Below, piece after piece: positions 17,588 through 28,241 of a stretch of 64,000 bases of DNA (positions are counted from its first letter, which is position 1; each line of letters opens with the position of its first letter). This stretch comes from CAWBRT01 sp963832785 (GTDB lineage: Bacteria; Acidobacteriota; Terriglobia; Terriglobales; Acidobacteriaceae). The DNA is taken from contig CAWHVF010000005.1 in NCBI GenBank assembly GCA_963832785.1, forward strand, positions 1,364,001 through 1,428,000, read 5' to 3'. The position numbers and the translations under genes are program-made. The notes under the pieces were generated by a model. The model had not been told where the DNA came from. It did not search any database and saw only the letters and a list, made by a program, of their open reading frames with translations.

Positions 17588-18295
17588 CTACACTTGTTTA
17601 ACGACGATGGTTTCGATCTGCTCCAGGTGCCGGCGCATGGCGGCCTCGGCTGCGGCCGCATCCTTCCGCTTGATGGCGGAAACGATGCCGCGGTGCCCGG
17701 CGAGCGACTTCGACGGGCGCCCCTTGACTTGCAGACTATGCTCGCGCGACTTCTGCAGCAGATCCATCAGCACATCCAGAACCCTCAGCACCACCGAGTT
17801 GTTGGCGGCCAAAGCCAGACAGTAATGAAAGGCGGAGTCCTCCTCGGTCACCGTCTCGCCCCGCTTGGTCTTATCCGCCTGCCGGTTCAGAATCACCTCC
17901 ATTTCGGCGATGTGCTCCGGCGAGGCGTTGCGGGCGGCGCGGGCGGCGATGCCCGGCTCGATGATCTTGCGCACATCGAGCAGCTCGGCCACCAGCTTGC
18001 GCTTTCTGACCAGAATCGAAGCCAGCGGGCCGACGATGGAGTGGTCGGAAACCTCGCAAACCACCGTTCCCCGGCCCTGGCGCGGTTCCACCAGGCCCAT
18101 GGCTTGCAGCCGGCGGACCGCGTCCCGGATCGAACTGCGCCCCACGCCAAACATCTGTCCCAGTTGCCGCTCGGTGGGAAGCTTGTCGCCCGGGTTCATG
18201 TCGTTCAAAATCATCTGCTGGAGCTTGTCGGCCACCTCCTCGTACAGCCGGTTCCGGCGGATGGCCTCGAACTCCGTCTTTATGGTCGTCAGCAT
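17588..18295 (-). CDS. GntR/FadR-family transcriptional regulator
   Basis: A 235-residue regulator. The winged-helix DNA-binding domain (residues about 12-75) contains P-T-E-R-Q-L, G-V-G-R-S-S-I-R-D-A-V-R-R-L and the wing G-R-G-T-V-V. The C-terminal all-helical FCD ligand domain (about 90-225) has R-K-I-I-E-P-G-I-A, an E-E-D-S-A-F-H segment and H-R-G-I-V-S-A-I. FCD regulators usually sense small organic acids bound at a metal site. As the first gene of the oxidoreductase/OFA transporter set it is the likely local regulator, responding to oxalate or a related acid. Candidate operators (TGATCA repeats) lie 28-54 bp upstream. Confidence 0.9.
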   Translation of the reverse strand: MLTTIKTEFEAIRRNRLYEEVADKLQQMILNDMNPGDKLPTERQLGQMFGVGRSSIRDAVRRLQAMGLVEPRQGRGTVVCEVSDHSIVGPLASILVRKRKLVAELLDVRKIIEPGIAARAARNASPEHIAEMEVILNRQADKTKRGETVTEEDSAFHYCLALAANNSVVLRVLDVLMDLLQKSREHSLQVKGRPSKSLAGHRGIVSAIKRKDAAAAEAAMRRHLEQIETIVVKQV

Positions 18296-18778
18296 CTCAG
18301 TGGTGCTCCCTGGAGCCCCAAATGATCGGGTGATCAGTTGATATGATCATCAGACCAATGCAAAAATGCACCAACAGAAAATCCTTTGCAGTGACGGCGC
18401 TCACCCGGCAAGGTGAGCCTTCCCCGCTTGCCGGGATAAACCTGGGACGCTGCCGCACGCCTCACCGTCTTGGCCGGCGGGAACGCGCGCCAGCAGCGGC
18501 TCTGCTTCCACCCGCCTCCGCCTCAACCCGCCTAGCTGTCTTTCTGTTTCCGGCCGCCAGCACGAGCATGTGCCCTGGCTGTCGCTAATGCTTCAACTGT
18601 TCCTCTTGCGGCTTTCGATGGGGCTACATAATCACAGGCAGAAGGGCGGTGCTGTGACTGATCTCACTGTAGTCAGTGACAGAGCCGGGTGGAATCGCCG
18701 AAACAGGCTCCCAGCGCCACTTTTCGCCTATTCGGCTTGTCACCTCAGTGGCGGGCAGCGGGATTTTTTGTTTGCGGA
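18296..18778. other. 483-bp intergenic region between the GntR regulator and dapF
   Basis: Holds the TGATCA operator-like cluster near 18323-18349, a CCGGCAAG...CTTGCCGG inverted pair around 18406-18440, and the near-perfect dyad TGTGACTGA (18653-18661) with TCAGTGACA (18673-18681). No credible gene is seen; longer open frames here have no recognisable protein features. Confidence 0.4.
18323..18349. promoter_or_regulatory. Candidate operator for the FadR-like regulator (TGATCA repeats)
   Basis: TGATCG at 18323-18328, TGATCA at 18331-18336 and TGATCA at 18344-18349. The two perfect copies are 13 bp apart, about one helical turn, and lie just upstream of the regulator start at 18295. GntR/FadR dimers bind short dyads upstream of their own operons, so this is a reasonable autoregulatory site. 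The link is inferred from position and symmetry only. Confidence 0.4.
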
Positions 18779-19594
18779 TCATTCCTGATGGAAGAACTCA
18801 CCGCAGTAGATCAGCCGGGCGGGGCCGGACAAGTACAGTTCGGCGCCGGCAGCCCACTCCACCAGTTGACTTCCGCCGGGCGCGTGCACGTGCAGCCGAT
18901 GCGCCAAGTGCTTCTCGGCGATGGCCGCTGCGGCGCAGGCGGAGGAGCCGGTGCCGGAAGACATGGTTTCGCCGGCGCCGCGCTCGAAGATGCGGATGGC
19001 AATGGCGTCGCCCGCCTGCACCTGCACGAATTCCAGGTTGACGCCTTGCGGGAAGTGTTCGGCAAGGGGCTGAATCTCGCGCGCCGTGCGCTGCCAGTCA
19101 CCGGGAAAGCGATCGACGAAAATCACAAAATGCGGATTGCCCATGGAGACCGGAATCCCCTGCACCGGCTTGCCTTGAGCCACAACGGTTAGCGGCGCGC
19201 CCACCTCCGGCACGCCCATGGCGGTGCGAAAACTGAACTCGCTGCCGCTGCACGCGGTCAATTCGCAGCGCTTGATGCCGGCGTCGGTGGCGATGCGCAC
19301 CTCCCGGCCGCCGTGCCGGGCAATGTGCCAGGCGGCGACGCAGCGCGTGCCGTTGCCGGAAATTTCGGCGGGCGAGCCGTCGGCATTGATGAGCCGTATG
19401 CGAAGGTCGAAGTCGTTTCCCGCCGCCGGAGCGCCATCGACCCACTCCACGCCGTCGGCGCCGACGCCGTTGTTGCGGTCGCAAATCCTGCGGGTGAACT
19501 CCTCGATGCCAGCGGGGGCGAACTGGCCTTCAATGATCAGGAAGTCGTTGCCGCAGGCACTGGCTTTCCAGAATGGGATACCGTTGCTTTCCAT
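18779..19594 (-). CDS. dapF: Diaminopimelate epimerase-like protein with both catalytic cysteines replaced by serine
   Basis: A 271-residue protein of normal DapF length that keeps the G-N-D-F motif (15-18), N-N-G-V-G-A-D (41-47), N-A-D-G-S (70-74), G-N-P-H-F (152-156) and the E-R-G-A-G-E-T segment (204-210). In characterised enzymes the two acid/base cysteines lie in M-C-G-N-G and A-C-G-T-G. Here they are I-S-G-N-G (Ser79, codon TCC) and S-S-G-T-G (Ser213, codon TCC). LL-to-meso DAP epimerisation supplies peptidoglycan and lysine precursors. The double change could alter mechanism, substrate or rate. Without another dapF in view it may still be the functional enzyme of this lineage. Confidence 0.85.
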   Translation of the reverse strand: MESNGIPFWKASACGNDFLIIEGQFAPAGIEEFTRRICDRNNGVGADGVEWVDGAPAAGNDFDLRIRLINADGSPAEISGNGTRCVAAWHIARHGGREVRIATDAGIKRCELTACSGSEFSFRTAMGVPEVGAPLTVVAQGKPVQGIPVSMGNPHFVIFVDRFPGDWQRTAREIQPLAEHFPQGVNLEFVQVQAGDAIAIRIFERGAGETMSSGTGSSACAAAAIAEKHLAHRLHVHAPGGSQLVEWAAGAELYLSGPARLIYCGEFFHQE

Positions 19595-19618
19595 GCCGCA
19601 TTAATGATACTCCGCGCG

Positions 19619-19664
19619 GGCCTGGCCGCCCTCGACCGGGCGGGCAGCCGTGGCGGCTGCCTAT
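19619..19664. repeat. Repeat family R6 (GGCCGCCCTCG... inverted repeat)
   Basis: G+C-rich GGCCGCCCTCGACCGGGCGG followed by CAGCCGTGGCGGCTGCC. The same pattern is found at 22757-22810 and, in shorter form, near 31458-31485 and 55829-55855. It lies between pnp and dapF. Confidence 0.6.
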
Positions 19665-19751
19665 CGTGAGCCGGGCGCTGCCGAATCTTTCCGTCAAGGC
19701 AAAAATAAAGCCACGGCCGGGGCCGTGGCTTGAGGCTAGTGATGCGGCAGG

Positions 19752-22076
<2,325 letters not shown>

Positions 22077-22312
22077 GTCTTTCCTTCCAGTCAGGAGATC
22101 GGTCCGGCCGCACCCGCCCGAGAAAGGAGCCCCGCAGCAGCGGGGTTTACGGGAAAACGGACCCTGCGCCCAAGGGGTTCAGGTCCGGCGCAGCAGAATC
22201 AGTTAGTGTGACAGGTTATCAGTTTTGAGTGGTGGGACCATTCACGCGGCCGGCATTGTGCTTCAGCAAAATGCCCAGCCTCCAGAACAGCTTGTCCGCC
22301 CAGAACGGCAAT

Positions 22313-22332
22313 GCCGGAGCTGCCGCTCCGGC
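22313..22332 (-). promoter_or_regulatory. rpsO-pnp intercistronic hairpin
   Basis: GCCGGAGC-TGCC-GCTCCGGC, an 8-bp perfect stem just downstream of the rpsO stop and without a following T-run. In many bacteria a stem at this place is cut by RNase III/E to control pnp mRNA; here that role is inferred from position. Confidence 0.5.
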
Positions 22333-22345
22333 GCCTTTCATCCTT

Positions 22346-22612
22346 TTACTTGCGGATGCCCAGCTTCTGAATGACCGCCTTGTAACGCTCCGTGTCGTAC
22401 TTCTTGAGATAGTCAAGCAAGCTGCGACGCTTGCTGACCATCATCAGCAAACCACGACGCGAGGCGTGATCTTTCTTGTGCGTTCTAAAGTGCTCGGTAA
22501 GCTGGCCGATCCGCTCGCTCAAAAGCGCAATCTGCACTTCAGGACTGCCGGTGTCTTTGGCGTGACTGCGGTACTGGGTGATGATATTGGTCTTCTGCTC
22601 TCGTGCTAACAA
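22346..22612 (-). CDS. rpsO: 30S ribosomal protein S15
   Basis: An 88-residue protein of typical length. It carries the S15 core G-S-P-E-V-Q-I-A-L-L-S-E-R-I near residues 22-35, H-x(4)-K-D-H-A-S-R-R-G-L-L at 45-55 and the C-terminal R-Y-K-A-V-I-Q-K-L-G-I-R-K. S15 binds the 16S rRNA central domain and nucleates platform assembly. It is transcribed with pnp downstream. Confidence 0.97.
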   Translation of the reverse strand: MLAREQKTNIITQYRSHAKDTGSPEVQIALLSERIGQLTEHFRTHKKDHASRRGLLMMVSKRRSLLDYLKKYDTERYKAVIQKLGIRK

Positions 22613-22756
22613 ACGAACGCGCTCCTGCTCACTTTTATAATCAATCCTTTACCGTATTGAGGGTAACACGCCGGATTAAAGAGTGTAAAGTTGAGGCGCT
22701 TTGCGGGCCCTTCGACTCGCTTTGCTCGCTCAGGGCAGGCTAAAAACGAGTGAGGC

Positions 22757-22810
22757 GTAGCCACGTAGGCCCGGCCGCCCTCGGCCGGGCGGACAGCCGA
22801 GGGCGGCTAC
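22757..22810. repeat. Repeat family R6, palindromic copy between rpsO and the CBS gene
   Basis: GTAGCC... and ...GGCTAC ends enclose GGCCGCCCTCGGC (22773-22785) and its complement GCCGAGGGCGGCT. Similar modules occur at 19619-19664, near 31458 and near 55829, always between genes. Confidence 0.65.
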
Positions 22811-22822
22811 CCCTACGCGAGA

Positions 22823-23248
22823 TCAACTCGCTTGCAGGTACTCGCGCATCATCTTCAGGTCGACTTCCTTTTCATCCAGATCGTGCAGCAGCAGGTCTCG
22901 CAGCGAAATGAAACCGACCAGCTTTTCTCCCTCGCACACCGGCAGGTGGCGGAAGCCGTGCTGTTTCATGGCCAGCATGCAACGCTCGACCGTGTCGTCG
23001 GGGCCGACGATATACGGATCGGTGGTCATGACGTCGCGCACCCGCAGCGTTTCCGGGTCGCGGCGGGGCGCCACCACGCGGGTGAGCATGTCGCGCTCGG
23101 AAAAGATGCCGACCAGGCGTTCGCCGTCCATCACCGGAACCGCGCCAATGTTGCACTGGGTCATGTAGATGGCCGCCGCCCGAACCGTCTCCGATTCCGC
23201 CAGGCTGTGGATTTTGCGGTTTCGAATCAAGTTGCCAATGGTGCTCAT
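22823..23248 (-). CDS. CBS-domain-pair protein
   Basis: A 141-residue protein made of two CBS motifs (about residues 8-65 and 72-125). The conserved G-I-F-S-E-R-D and G-F-I-S-L-R-D-L-L segments end the motifs. Such stand-alone pairs bind adenosine nucleotides and regulate partner proteins, often redox or energy related. I place the start at ATG 23248 behind GGGGGA; a longer frame to 23347 adds a non-conserved extension. It stands alone between rpsO and a DUF58 gene. Confidence 0.86.
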   Translation of the reverse strand: MSTIGNLIRNRKIHSLAESETVRAAAIYMTQCNIGAVPVMDGERLVGIFSERDMLTRVVAPRRDPETLRVRDVMTTDPYIVGPDDTVERCMLAMKQHGFRHLPVCEGEKLVGFISLRDLLLHDLDEKEVDLKMMREYLQAS

Positions 23249-23380
23249 GTGAATCCCCCGTGTCCGCCCAGCAGACACAACCTCGCAATCGCAAAAAGCC
23301 GCATTATCGTTGGCCGCAAGCCTGAGGGGCGCAGTATATGCCGCCAACCAGTTCTGGCTTACAAGTAAATTTTCTGCAGC

Positions 23381-24754
23381 TTACGAATTCATGAACAAAA
23401 CGTAAGAGGATTGCCAAACCGAGGTCACGATGGTCCCGCGCGGCTGCCAGGTAAGCACCAGGTTGAACTCGGCGGCCGGAGGCAGCGAGTCGATGATGGA
23501 AGGCTCGGCAGCGGGCTCAACCAGCGCCAAGTAGTGCAGGAAGGCCCACACCGAATTTTCCGCCAGACCCTGGGCGGCAAAGGAGAGGGCAGCATTGTCC
23601 TGGGTCAGGTACCAGGCCAGAGAGGCCGCCAGGCTCACGCCTTTTTCGTAGCTCTCGGGGGTAGCTTCGCCGGGAGCGGGATTGTCGAAGACGATGCGCA
23701 GGCGCCGCTCCTCTTCGCGAGCGAATTCCCGAATCTTCAGCACCCCGGTCTTGGCGCTGGATTTCCAGTCCACGTGGCGGGCGGAATCGTCGGGCTGGTA
23801 GTCGCGAATCAGGTAGAGATCGTGCCCGCGCCCGCGCATGTGGTGTTCGAATTCTCCGCTGAGCAGCGGCAGGACTTCGTAGAACTGGTCACTGCGTTCC
23901 AGTCTGGGGTAAACGATCAGCTCGCGGCTCAACGGCACGCTGCGCGTCTTCATCAGGAAGGAGAAAGGAAAGCGAGTGGAGATGCCGAAGGCGTTCTGAG
24001 CGTAACGCCCGCGGTGTTCGAAATACAGCATCAGCTCGGCCCCGGCGGAGCCGTTGGGATTTATATAGGGAAAATAAACCGGTCGGCGCAGGATGGGCGG
24101 CGAGACGGGCGGCGGCGTGCTGCGCTTCAGCTTCAGGTCGCGCAATCGGAGCCAGGGCTTGCGGCCCGGCGCCGGCGGCGGAAACTGGAAGACCGTGGGC
24201 TCCCAGTCCCAGCTCTTGCCTTGCGCTCGCTGCTTGGGCGAAACCACCGCCACGGAAAAAACTGGAAGCCAACCACTCCGGTTGCGAACCGTGATGTGGG
24301 CGGGCACCTCCGTCCCGGCAAAGGCCTGGTCGGGAATATTGGCCCCAATCTCGAGCACGCGCAGTTGCGCCGCCGAAGCCACGCCGCTGACCAGCACCGC
24401 TCCCAGTAGCGCCGAAACGATCAGGAACAGGAGGTTGTTACCGGTGTTCAGCGCGGCGATGGCAATCACCAGCACAAAGCCGAGATAGACGGCTCCTTCT
24501 TTGGTGATCTGGTATTCGAGGGCATAGCGCACGCGCTCCGCCAGCACGCGCCGCGCCAGATAAGGCAAGGTGGTGACCGCCACCACGGCCGCCAGCAGCA
24601 GAGCGGAAGTGGCCAGAATGGCCGTGACCAGCAGGTTGCCTGCCGCCCGCGCCACCGACGAAAGCATGGCTGCGGCCAGCGCCAGGCCGAGCCCGAGCAG
24701 CGCGATCAGGGCGCGGAGAATGGCCTCGCGACGAATTGCAGTCTGCGGTGGCAT
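23381..24754 (-). CDS. DUF58 domain-containing membrane protein
   Basis: A 457-residue protein with four hydrophobic helices in the first ~130 residues (two pairs), an Ig-like region at about 135-300, and the DUF58 core. The core includes the D-L-Y-x-I-R-D-Y-Q-P-D-D-S-A-R-H-V-D-W-K-S-S-A-K-T pattern, split here in text as R-D-Y then H-V-D-W-K. The K-I-R-E-F-A-R-E-E segment that follows is also typical. DUF58 proteins usually neighbour a MoxR ATPase and VWA/transglutaminase genes; none is adjacent here. Function unknown, likely envelope-associated. Confidence 0.85.
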   Translation of the reverse strand: MPPQTAIRREAILRALIALLGLGLALAAAMLSSVARAAGNLLVTAILATSALLLAAVVAVTTLPYLARRVLAERVRYALEYQITKEGAVYLGFVLVIAIAALNTGNNLLFLIVSALLGAVLVSGVASAAQLRVLEIGANIPDQAFAGTEVPAHITVRNRSGWLPVFSVAVVSPKQRAQGKSWDWEPTVFQFPPPAPGRKPWLRLRDLKLKRSTPPPVSPPILRRPVYFPYINPNGSAGAELMLYFEHRGRYAQNAFGISTRFPFSFLMKTRSVPLSRELIVYPRLERSDQFYEVLPLLSGEFEHHMRGRGHDLYLIRDYQPDDSARHVDWKSSAKTGVLKIREFAREEERRLRIVFDNPAPGEATPESYEKGVSLAASLAWYLTQDNAALSFAAQGLAENSVWAFLHYLALVEPAAEPSIIDSLPPAAEFNLVLTWQPRGTIVTSVWQSSYVLFMNS

Positions 24755-24779
24755 AGAGATTACGCTTACAAATGCTCTT

Positions 24780-25478
24780 CTACGAGCGCATAGCCTCGCT
24801 TCTGGTTTTGGTGTCTTTCTCTGCCGCCGGTTCGCTCTGCTTCGCCGCCATGGCGTCTCTCTCTTTCTCGCGCCGCGTGCGGTAGCGATGCCAGAGCATC
24901 AGTCCCACGTAGGCCGCCACCACCGCCAGCACCAGATTGATGCGGCCCAGAGTTTTTGCCAGCACTACCCAGTGCTCGCCAAAGGTGTAGCCGAGCAGCG
25001 CGATCACCGTCACCCAGGTGGCTGCTCCCAAAAAATTAAACAATACGAAGCGGCCCCAGGGCATGCGCAGCGCGCCGGACAGCGGTCCGGCCATGACGCG
25101 CATTCCGAAGATGAAGCGGGCGATAAAGACGGTGAAGCTTCCATAACGCTGGAAGAGGTGTTCGCCCCGGGCGATGGCTTCGGCACGGATGCGGAGCAGG
25201 TGCGCGTAGCGATCCAGCAACGGCCGTCCGCCGCGCCGGCCGATGCTGTAGCCGATATTGTCACCCAGGGTTGCGGCCACAATGCCGATCACGATGATAT
25301 ACGGCAAGTGCAGTTGCTTCTCGGAGAAAGCCAGGAAGCTGGCCAGCAGCAGCACGGTCTCGCCGGGTATAGGAGCCCCGGCGTTCTCCAGCATGAGGGC
25401 AAGGAACAGAGTCCAGTAGCCATACACGTCGAAGTAGCCGCGGACAAGATTGAATAACTCACTGCCTAGACCGTGCAA
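24780..25478 (-). CDS. DedA-family (SNARE-associated/VTT) membrane protein
   Basis: A 232-residue protein with the DedA pattern: A-P-I-P-G-E-T-V in the first reentrant region (acidic Glu), G-D-N-I-G-Y at about 71-77 and R-F-I-F-G-M-R-V-M-A-G-P-L-S-G near 120-134. These are the conserved E/R residues linked to proton-coupled undecaprenyl- or phospholipid flipping. About six hydrophobic segments and a basic C-terminal tail are visible. It is 25 bp upstream of the DUF58 gene on the same strand and may be co-transcribed. Confidence 0.9.
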   Translation of the reverse strand: MHGLGSELFNLVRGYFDVYGYWTLFLALMLENAGAPIPGETVLLLASFLAFSEKQLHLPYIIVIGIVAATLGDNIGYSIGRRGGRPLLDRYAHLLRIRAEAIARGEHLFQRYGSFTVFIARFIFGMRVMAGPLSGALRMPWGRFVLFNFLGAATWVTVIALLGYTFGEHWVVLAKTLGRINLVLAVVAAYVGLMLWHRYRTRREKERDAMAAKQSEPAAEKDTKTRSEAMRS

Positions 25479-25609
25479 TTGCCTTCACCTGGGGCGATTG
25501 CTGCCCATGCTCCTAAACTGGAAGCCTCATTCGTCCAGCTTAGCAAGCAGTTACCCAAATCATAGCCTCAGGCTATTGGGATTCAAAATGGCTAATACGG
25601 GGTGGCGGC

Positions 25610-26749
25610 TCATTGCGGAAGCGTATCGGGCAGCGGCGCAGGAGCCTTATTGGCGTGGTCGAGAAAATTCAATACCAGGTGGTTGAATTCCGCCGGCGCT
25701 TCTTCGTAGGGCAAGTGTCCGGTTCCCGGCATGATCACCAGTTCCGAGCGCCGCAGACGGCCTGCCAGCTCGCGTCCGCTCACGGGTGAAACCGCGCGGT
25801 CCAGCTCTCCCCAAATCAGCAGCGTGGGAAGCTCAATGGATTCCAGCCGCGCTCTTAGCTCGCTCATGTCGTGCCTCCAGGCCTTCACGATGGCGAGACA
25901 GTAATCCACGGTTCCGGGCAAATCCGCCATCCGACTGTAGCCGTCAAAGGTTGCGCGGGTAAGCTTCGTCTGGTCGCCGTACAGCCGCTTCAAGGCGATC
26001 CAACGAGCCCTGGCAAGCCGCGTGCCCCGCCGCGCCATCCAGGCGCCCAGAGGAGTTCTGAGCAGCGCCAGGCGAAAGCGTCCGGCGCGCGACCAGGGAT
26101 TGGTCGGCGCAACCAGCACCAGGCGGTTGATCAGCCTGGCTCGTGTTTCGCCTTCCGCCAAGCCGCTCGACCCGGACCAGCTCTGCTCGGATTCAGGATT
26201 CCGCCGCTGCTTTGCCGGCTCGGTTGCTGGCGGGGCCCCCGACAGACGCTTCCGTTGCGTCTGTTGGGGTACAAGTGCGGCCATCATCATGGCCAAGGCG
26301 CCGCCGTGGGAGCTGCCAAGCAGATCGACGCCGCTGCTGCCCAGCCCGGAAAGCCATTCCAGCATGCGCCCGGCGGTAGCCGGCAAGCTCAGGTCGAGCG
26401 TGCCCGGCGCGGGACGGTCCGAGTATCCGATGCCGGGCAAATCCACGGCATAGACCGTGCGCTCGCGGGCGAAGGCCTCCAGGTTGTGCCGCCAGGAAAA
26501 CGAATATCCCAGCAGGCCATGAATGAGCACCAGCGGCGGATGCCGGGCCGGCGCGGCCGCCATGGGACCGAGCCGCAGATAGCGCATCCGGCAGCCGGCA
26601 AACGAGTGCCACAGCTCCTCGCCCATAGACCAGCGCTCCTGGTTCCCGCCGGCGCCGCCTCGGCCCCGGCCGGCAGCCTCATGGAGCTGCGCGTTTTCCT
26701 CACCGCTGTTCAACAAAAGCTCTCCGCTCGCTTCTCTCCACCACGGCAA
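25610..26749 (-). CDS. Alpha/beta-fold hydrolase
   Basis: A 379-residue hydrolase. The oxyanion H-G-L-L-G motif lies near residues 77-81, the nucleophile elbow is G-S-S-H-G near 144-148, the acid is in L-I-W-G-E-L-D (about 320) and the histidine in G-T-G-H-L-P-Y-E-E (about 349). It is long for the family because of an N-terminal low-complexity stretch and a Gln/Ser-rich insert of roughly 45 residues just after the elbow. The start may be the Met at about residue 42. Substrate unknown; esterase, epoxide hydrolase or dienelactone-type activity are all possible. Confidence 0.8.
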   Translation of the reverse strand: MPWWREASGELLLNSGEENAQLHEAAGRGRGGAGGNQERWSMGEELWHSFAGCRMRYLRLGPMAAAPARHPPLVLIHGLLGYSFSWRHNLEAFARERTVYAVDLPGIGYSDRPAPGTLDLSLPATAGRMLEWLSGLGSSGVDLLGSSHGGALAMMMAALVPQQTQRKRLSGAPPATEPAKQRRNPESEQSWSGSSGLAEGETRARLINRLVLVAPTNPWSRAGRFRLALLRTPLGAWMARRGTRLARARWIALKRLYGDQTKLTRATFDGYSRMADLPGTVDYCLAIVKAWRHDMSELRARLESIELPTLLIWGELDRAVSPVSGRELAGRLRRSELVIMPGTGHLPYEEAPAEFNHLVLNFLDHANKAPAPLPDTLPQ

Positions 26750-27047
26750 ACGCGGTGCGCCGCGGCTACGGTTTGCGCGTACAACCGGACGATGATAAAC
26801 AGAATCTCAGTAACCGATATCGCCTCTGTCGCTTCGGTGGGAGTCCTGAGACTCCCACTTTTTTGCAAATCTTTCAGCCCTGCCTCCCCGCCTTTTTCGA
26901 TCTTACAGAAGCCGCAAAACCCGGACGCATGAAAGCGGCGCAGCTTCGCCCCGCTACGAGGCGTTGAGCGATTTTCTTCCGCTTCGCTTGCCCGTGGTGC
27001 TAAGGTTTATTGGATAACCCCATGATTAGCGGGCAAAAGAGGACTTT

Positions 27048-28226
27048 ATGGCAATCAAGTTCAGAGGGGTCGATTTCATCGGTTTTGATTCGCTTCTCTC
27101 GGAAGAAGAGCGGCTGGTGCGCGACACCGCCCGCCAGTTCATCGAAGACAATCTGATCCCGATCATTGAAGAGTGCAACCGCGCCGGACGCTTTCCGCGC
27201 GAACTGGTGCAACCGATGGCCGAGCTCGGCTTCTTTGGCGCCACCCTGCAGGAGTACGGCTGCGCCGGCATGAACAACGTGGAGTACGGGCTGGTGATGC
27301 AGGAACTGGAGCGCGGCGACAGCGGCGTGCGCTCGTTCGTAAGCGTGCAGTCGGCGCTGTGCATGTATCCCATTTACACCTTCGGCAGCGACGAGCAGAA
27401 GGAAAAGTGGTTGCCCGCCATGGCCAAGGGCGAGAAGCTCGGCTGCTTCGGGCTGACCGAGCCCGATGCCGGCTCGAACCCGGCCGCCATGCGCACCCGC
27501 GCCCGCCGCGAAGGCCGCGAGTATGTCATCAGCGGCGAGAAGATGTGGATCACCTCCGGCTCCATCGCCGATGTGGCCGTCATCTGGGCCAAGAATGAAG
27601 AGCAGGGCGGGCGCGTCCGCGGCTTCCTGGTGGAGACTGACCGTCCCGGCTTTACAGCTCAGGATGTGCACGGCAAGTGGTCGTTGCGCGCATCGGTGAC
27701 CTCTTCCCTTTCGCTGCAGGACGTGCGCGTTCCCTGCGAGAACATCCTGCCCAAATCGGACGGGCTCAAATCGGCGCTGATGTGCCTGAACCAGGCGCGC
27801 TACGGCATCGCCTGGGGGGCGATAGGCGCGGCCATGTCCTGCTACGACACCGCCTTGCAGTACGCTCTTTTCCGCAAGCAGTTCCACGACCGCCCCATCG
27901 CCTCGCACCAACTGGTGCAGGAGAAGCTGGCGTGGATGATCAGCGAGATCACCAAAGCCCAGCTCCTGGTGCTGCAAGTGGGCCGCCTGAAGGACGAAGG
28001 CAAGGCCGGCCATCAGCACATCTCGATGGCCAAGCGCAACAACGTGTGGATGGGGCTGGAGTGCGCGCGCATGGCGCGCGACATTCTAGGGGCAAACGGC
28101 ATCGCCGACGAGTACCCCGTCTTCCGTCACATGGCCAACCTGGAGTCGGTCAAGACCTACGAGGGAACCCACGACGTGCATACGCTCATTATCGGCTCGG
28201 CGGTAACGGGAATTGACGCGTTCTAG
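27048..28226 (+). CDS. gcdH: Acyl-CoA dehydrogenase, glutaryl-CoA dehydrogenase type
   Basis: A 392-residue FAD enzyme. The catalytic base is Glu372 in Y-E-G-T-H-D-V-H, the glutaryl-CoA dehydrogenase motif. F-G-L-T-E-P-D-A-G-S-N-P at about 141-152 and W-I-T-S-G-S are the FAD/substrate segments. An internal arginine in A-R-Y-G-I-A-W-G is typical too. It oxidises and decarboxylates glutaryl-CoA to crotonyl-CoA in lysine/tryptophan/aromatic degradation, passing electrons to ETF. Single-gene unit divergent from the hydrolase gene. Confidence 0.92.
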   Translation: MAIKFRGVDFIGFDSLLSEEERLVRDTARQFIEDNLIPIIEECNRAGRFPRELVQPMAELGFFGATLQEYGCAGMNNVEYGLVMQELERGDSGVRSFVSVQSALCMYPIYTFGSDEQKEKWLPAMAKGEKLGCFGLTEPDAGSNPAAMRTRARREGREYVISGEKMWITSGSIADVAVIWAKNEEQGGRVRGFLVETDRPGFTAQDVHGKWSLRASVTSSLSLQDVRVPCENILPKSDGLKSALMCLNQARYGIAWGAIGAAMSCYDTALQYALFRKQFHDRPIASHQLVQEKLAWMISEITKAQLLVLQVGRLKDEGKAGHQHISMAKRNNVWMGLECARMARDILGANGIADEYPVFRHMANLESVKTYEGTHDVHTLIIGSAVTGIDAF

Positions 28227-28241
28227 CGCGGGACAACTGCT

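Noticed and set aside
18653..18681. TGTGACTGA/TCAGTGACA dyad as a CRP/FNR-like site
   Set aside because: Symmetry is good but the motif does not match the TGTGA-N6-TCACA or TTGAT-N4-ATCAA consensus, and it is far from the dapF promoter region direction.
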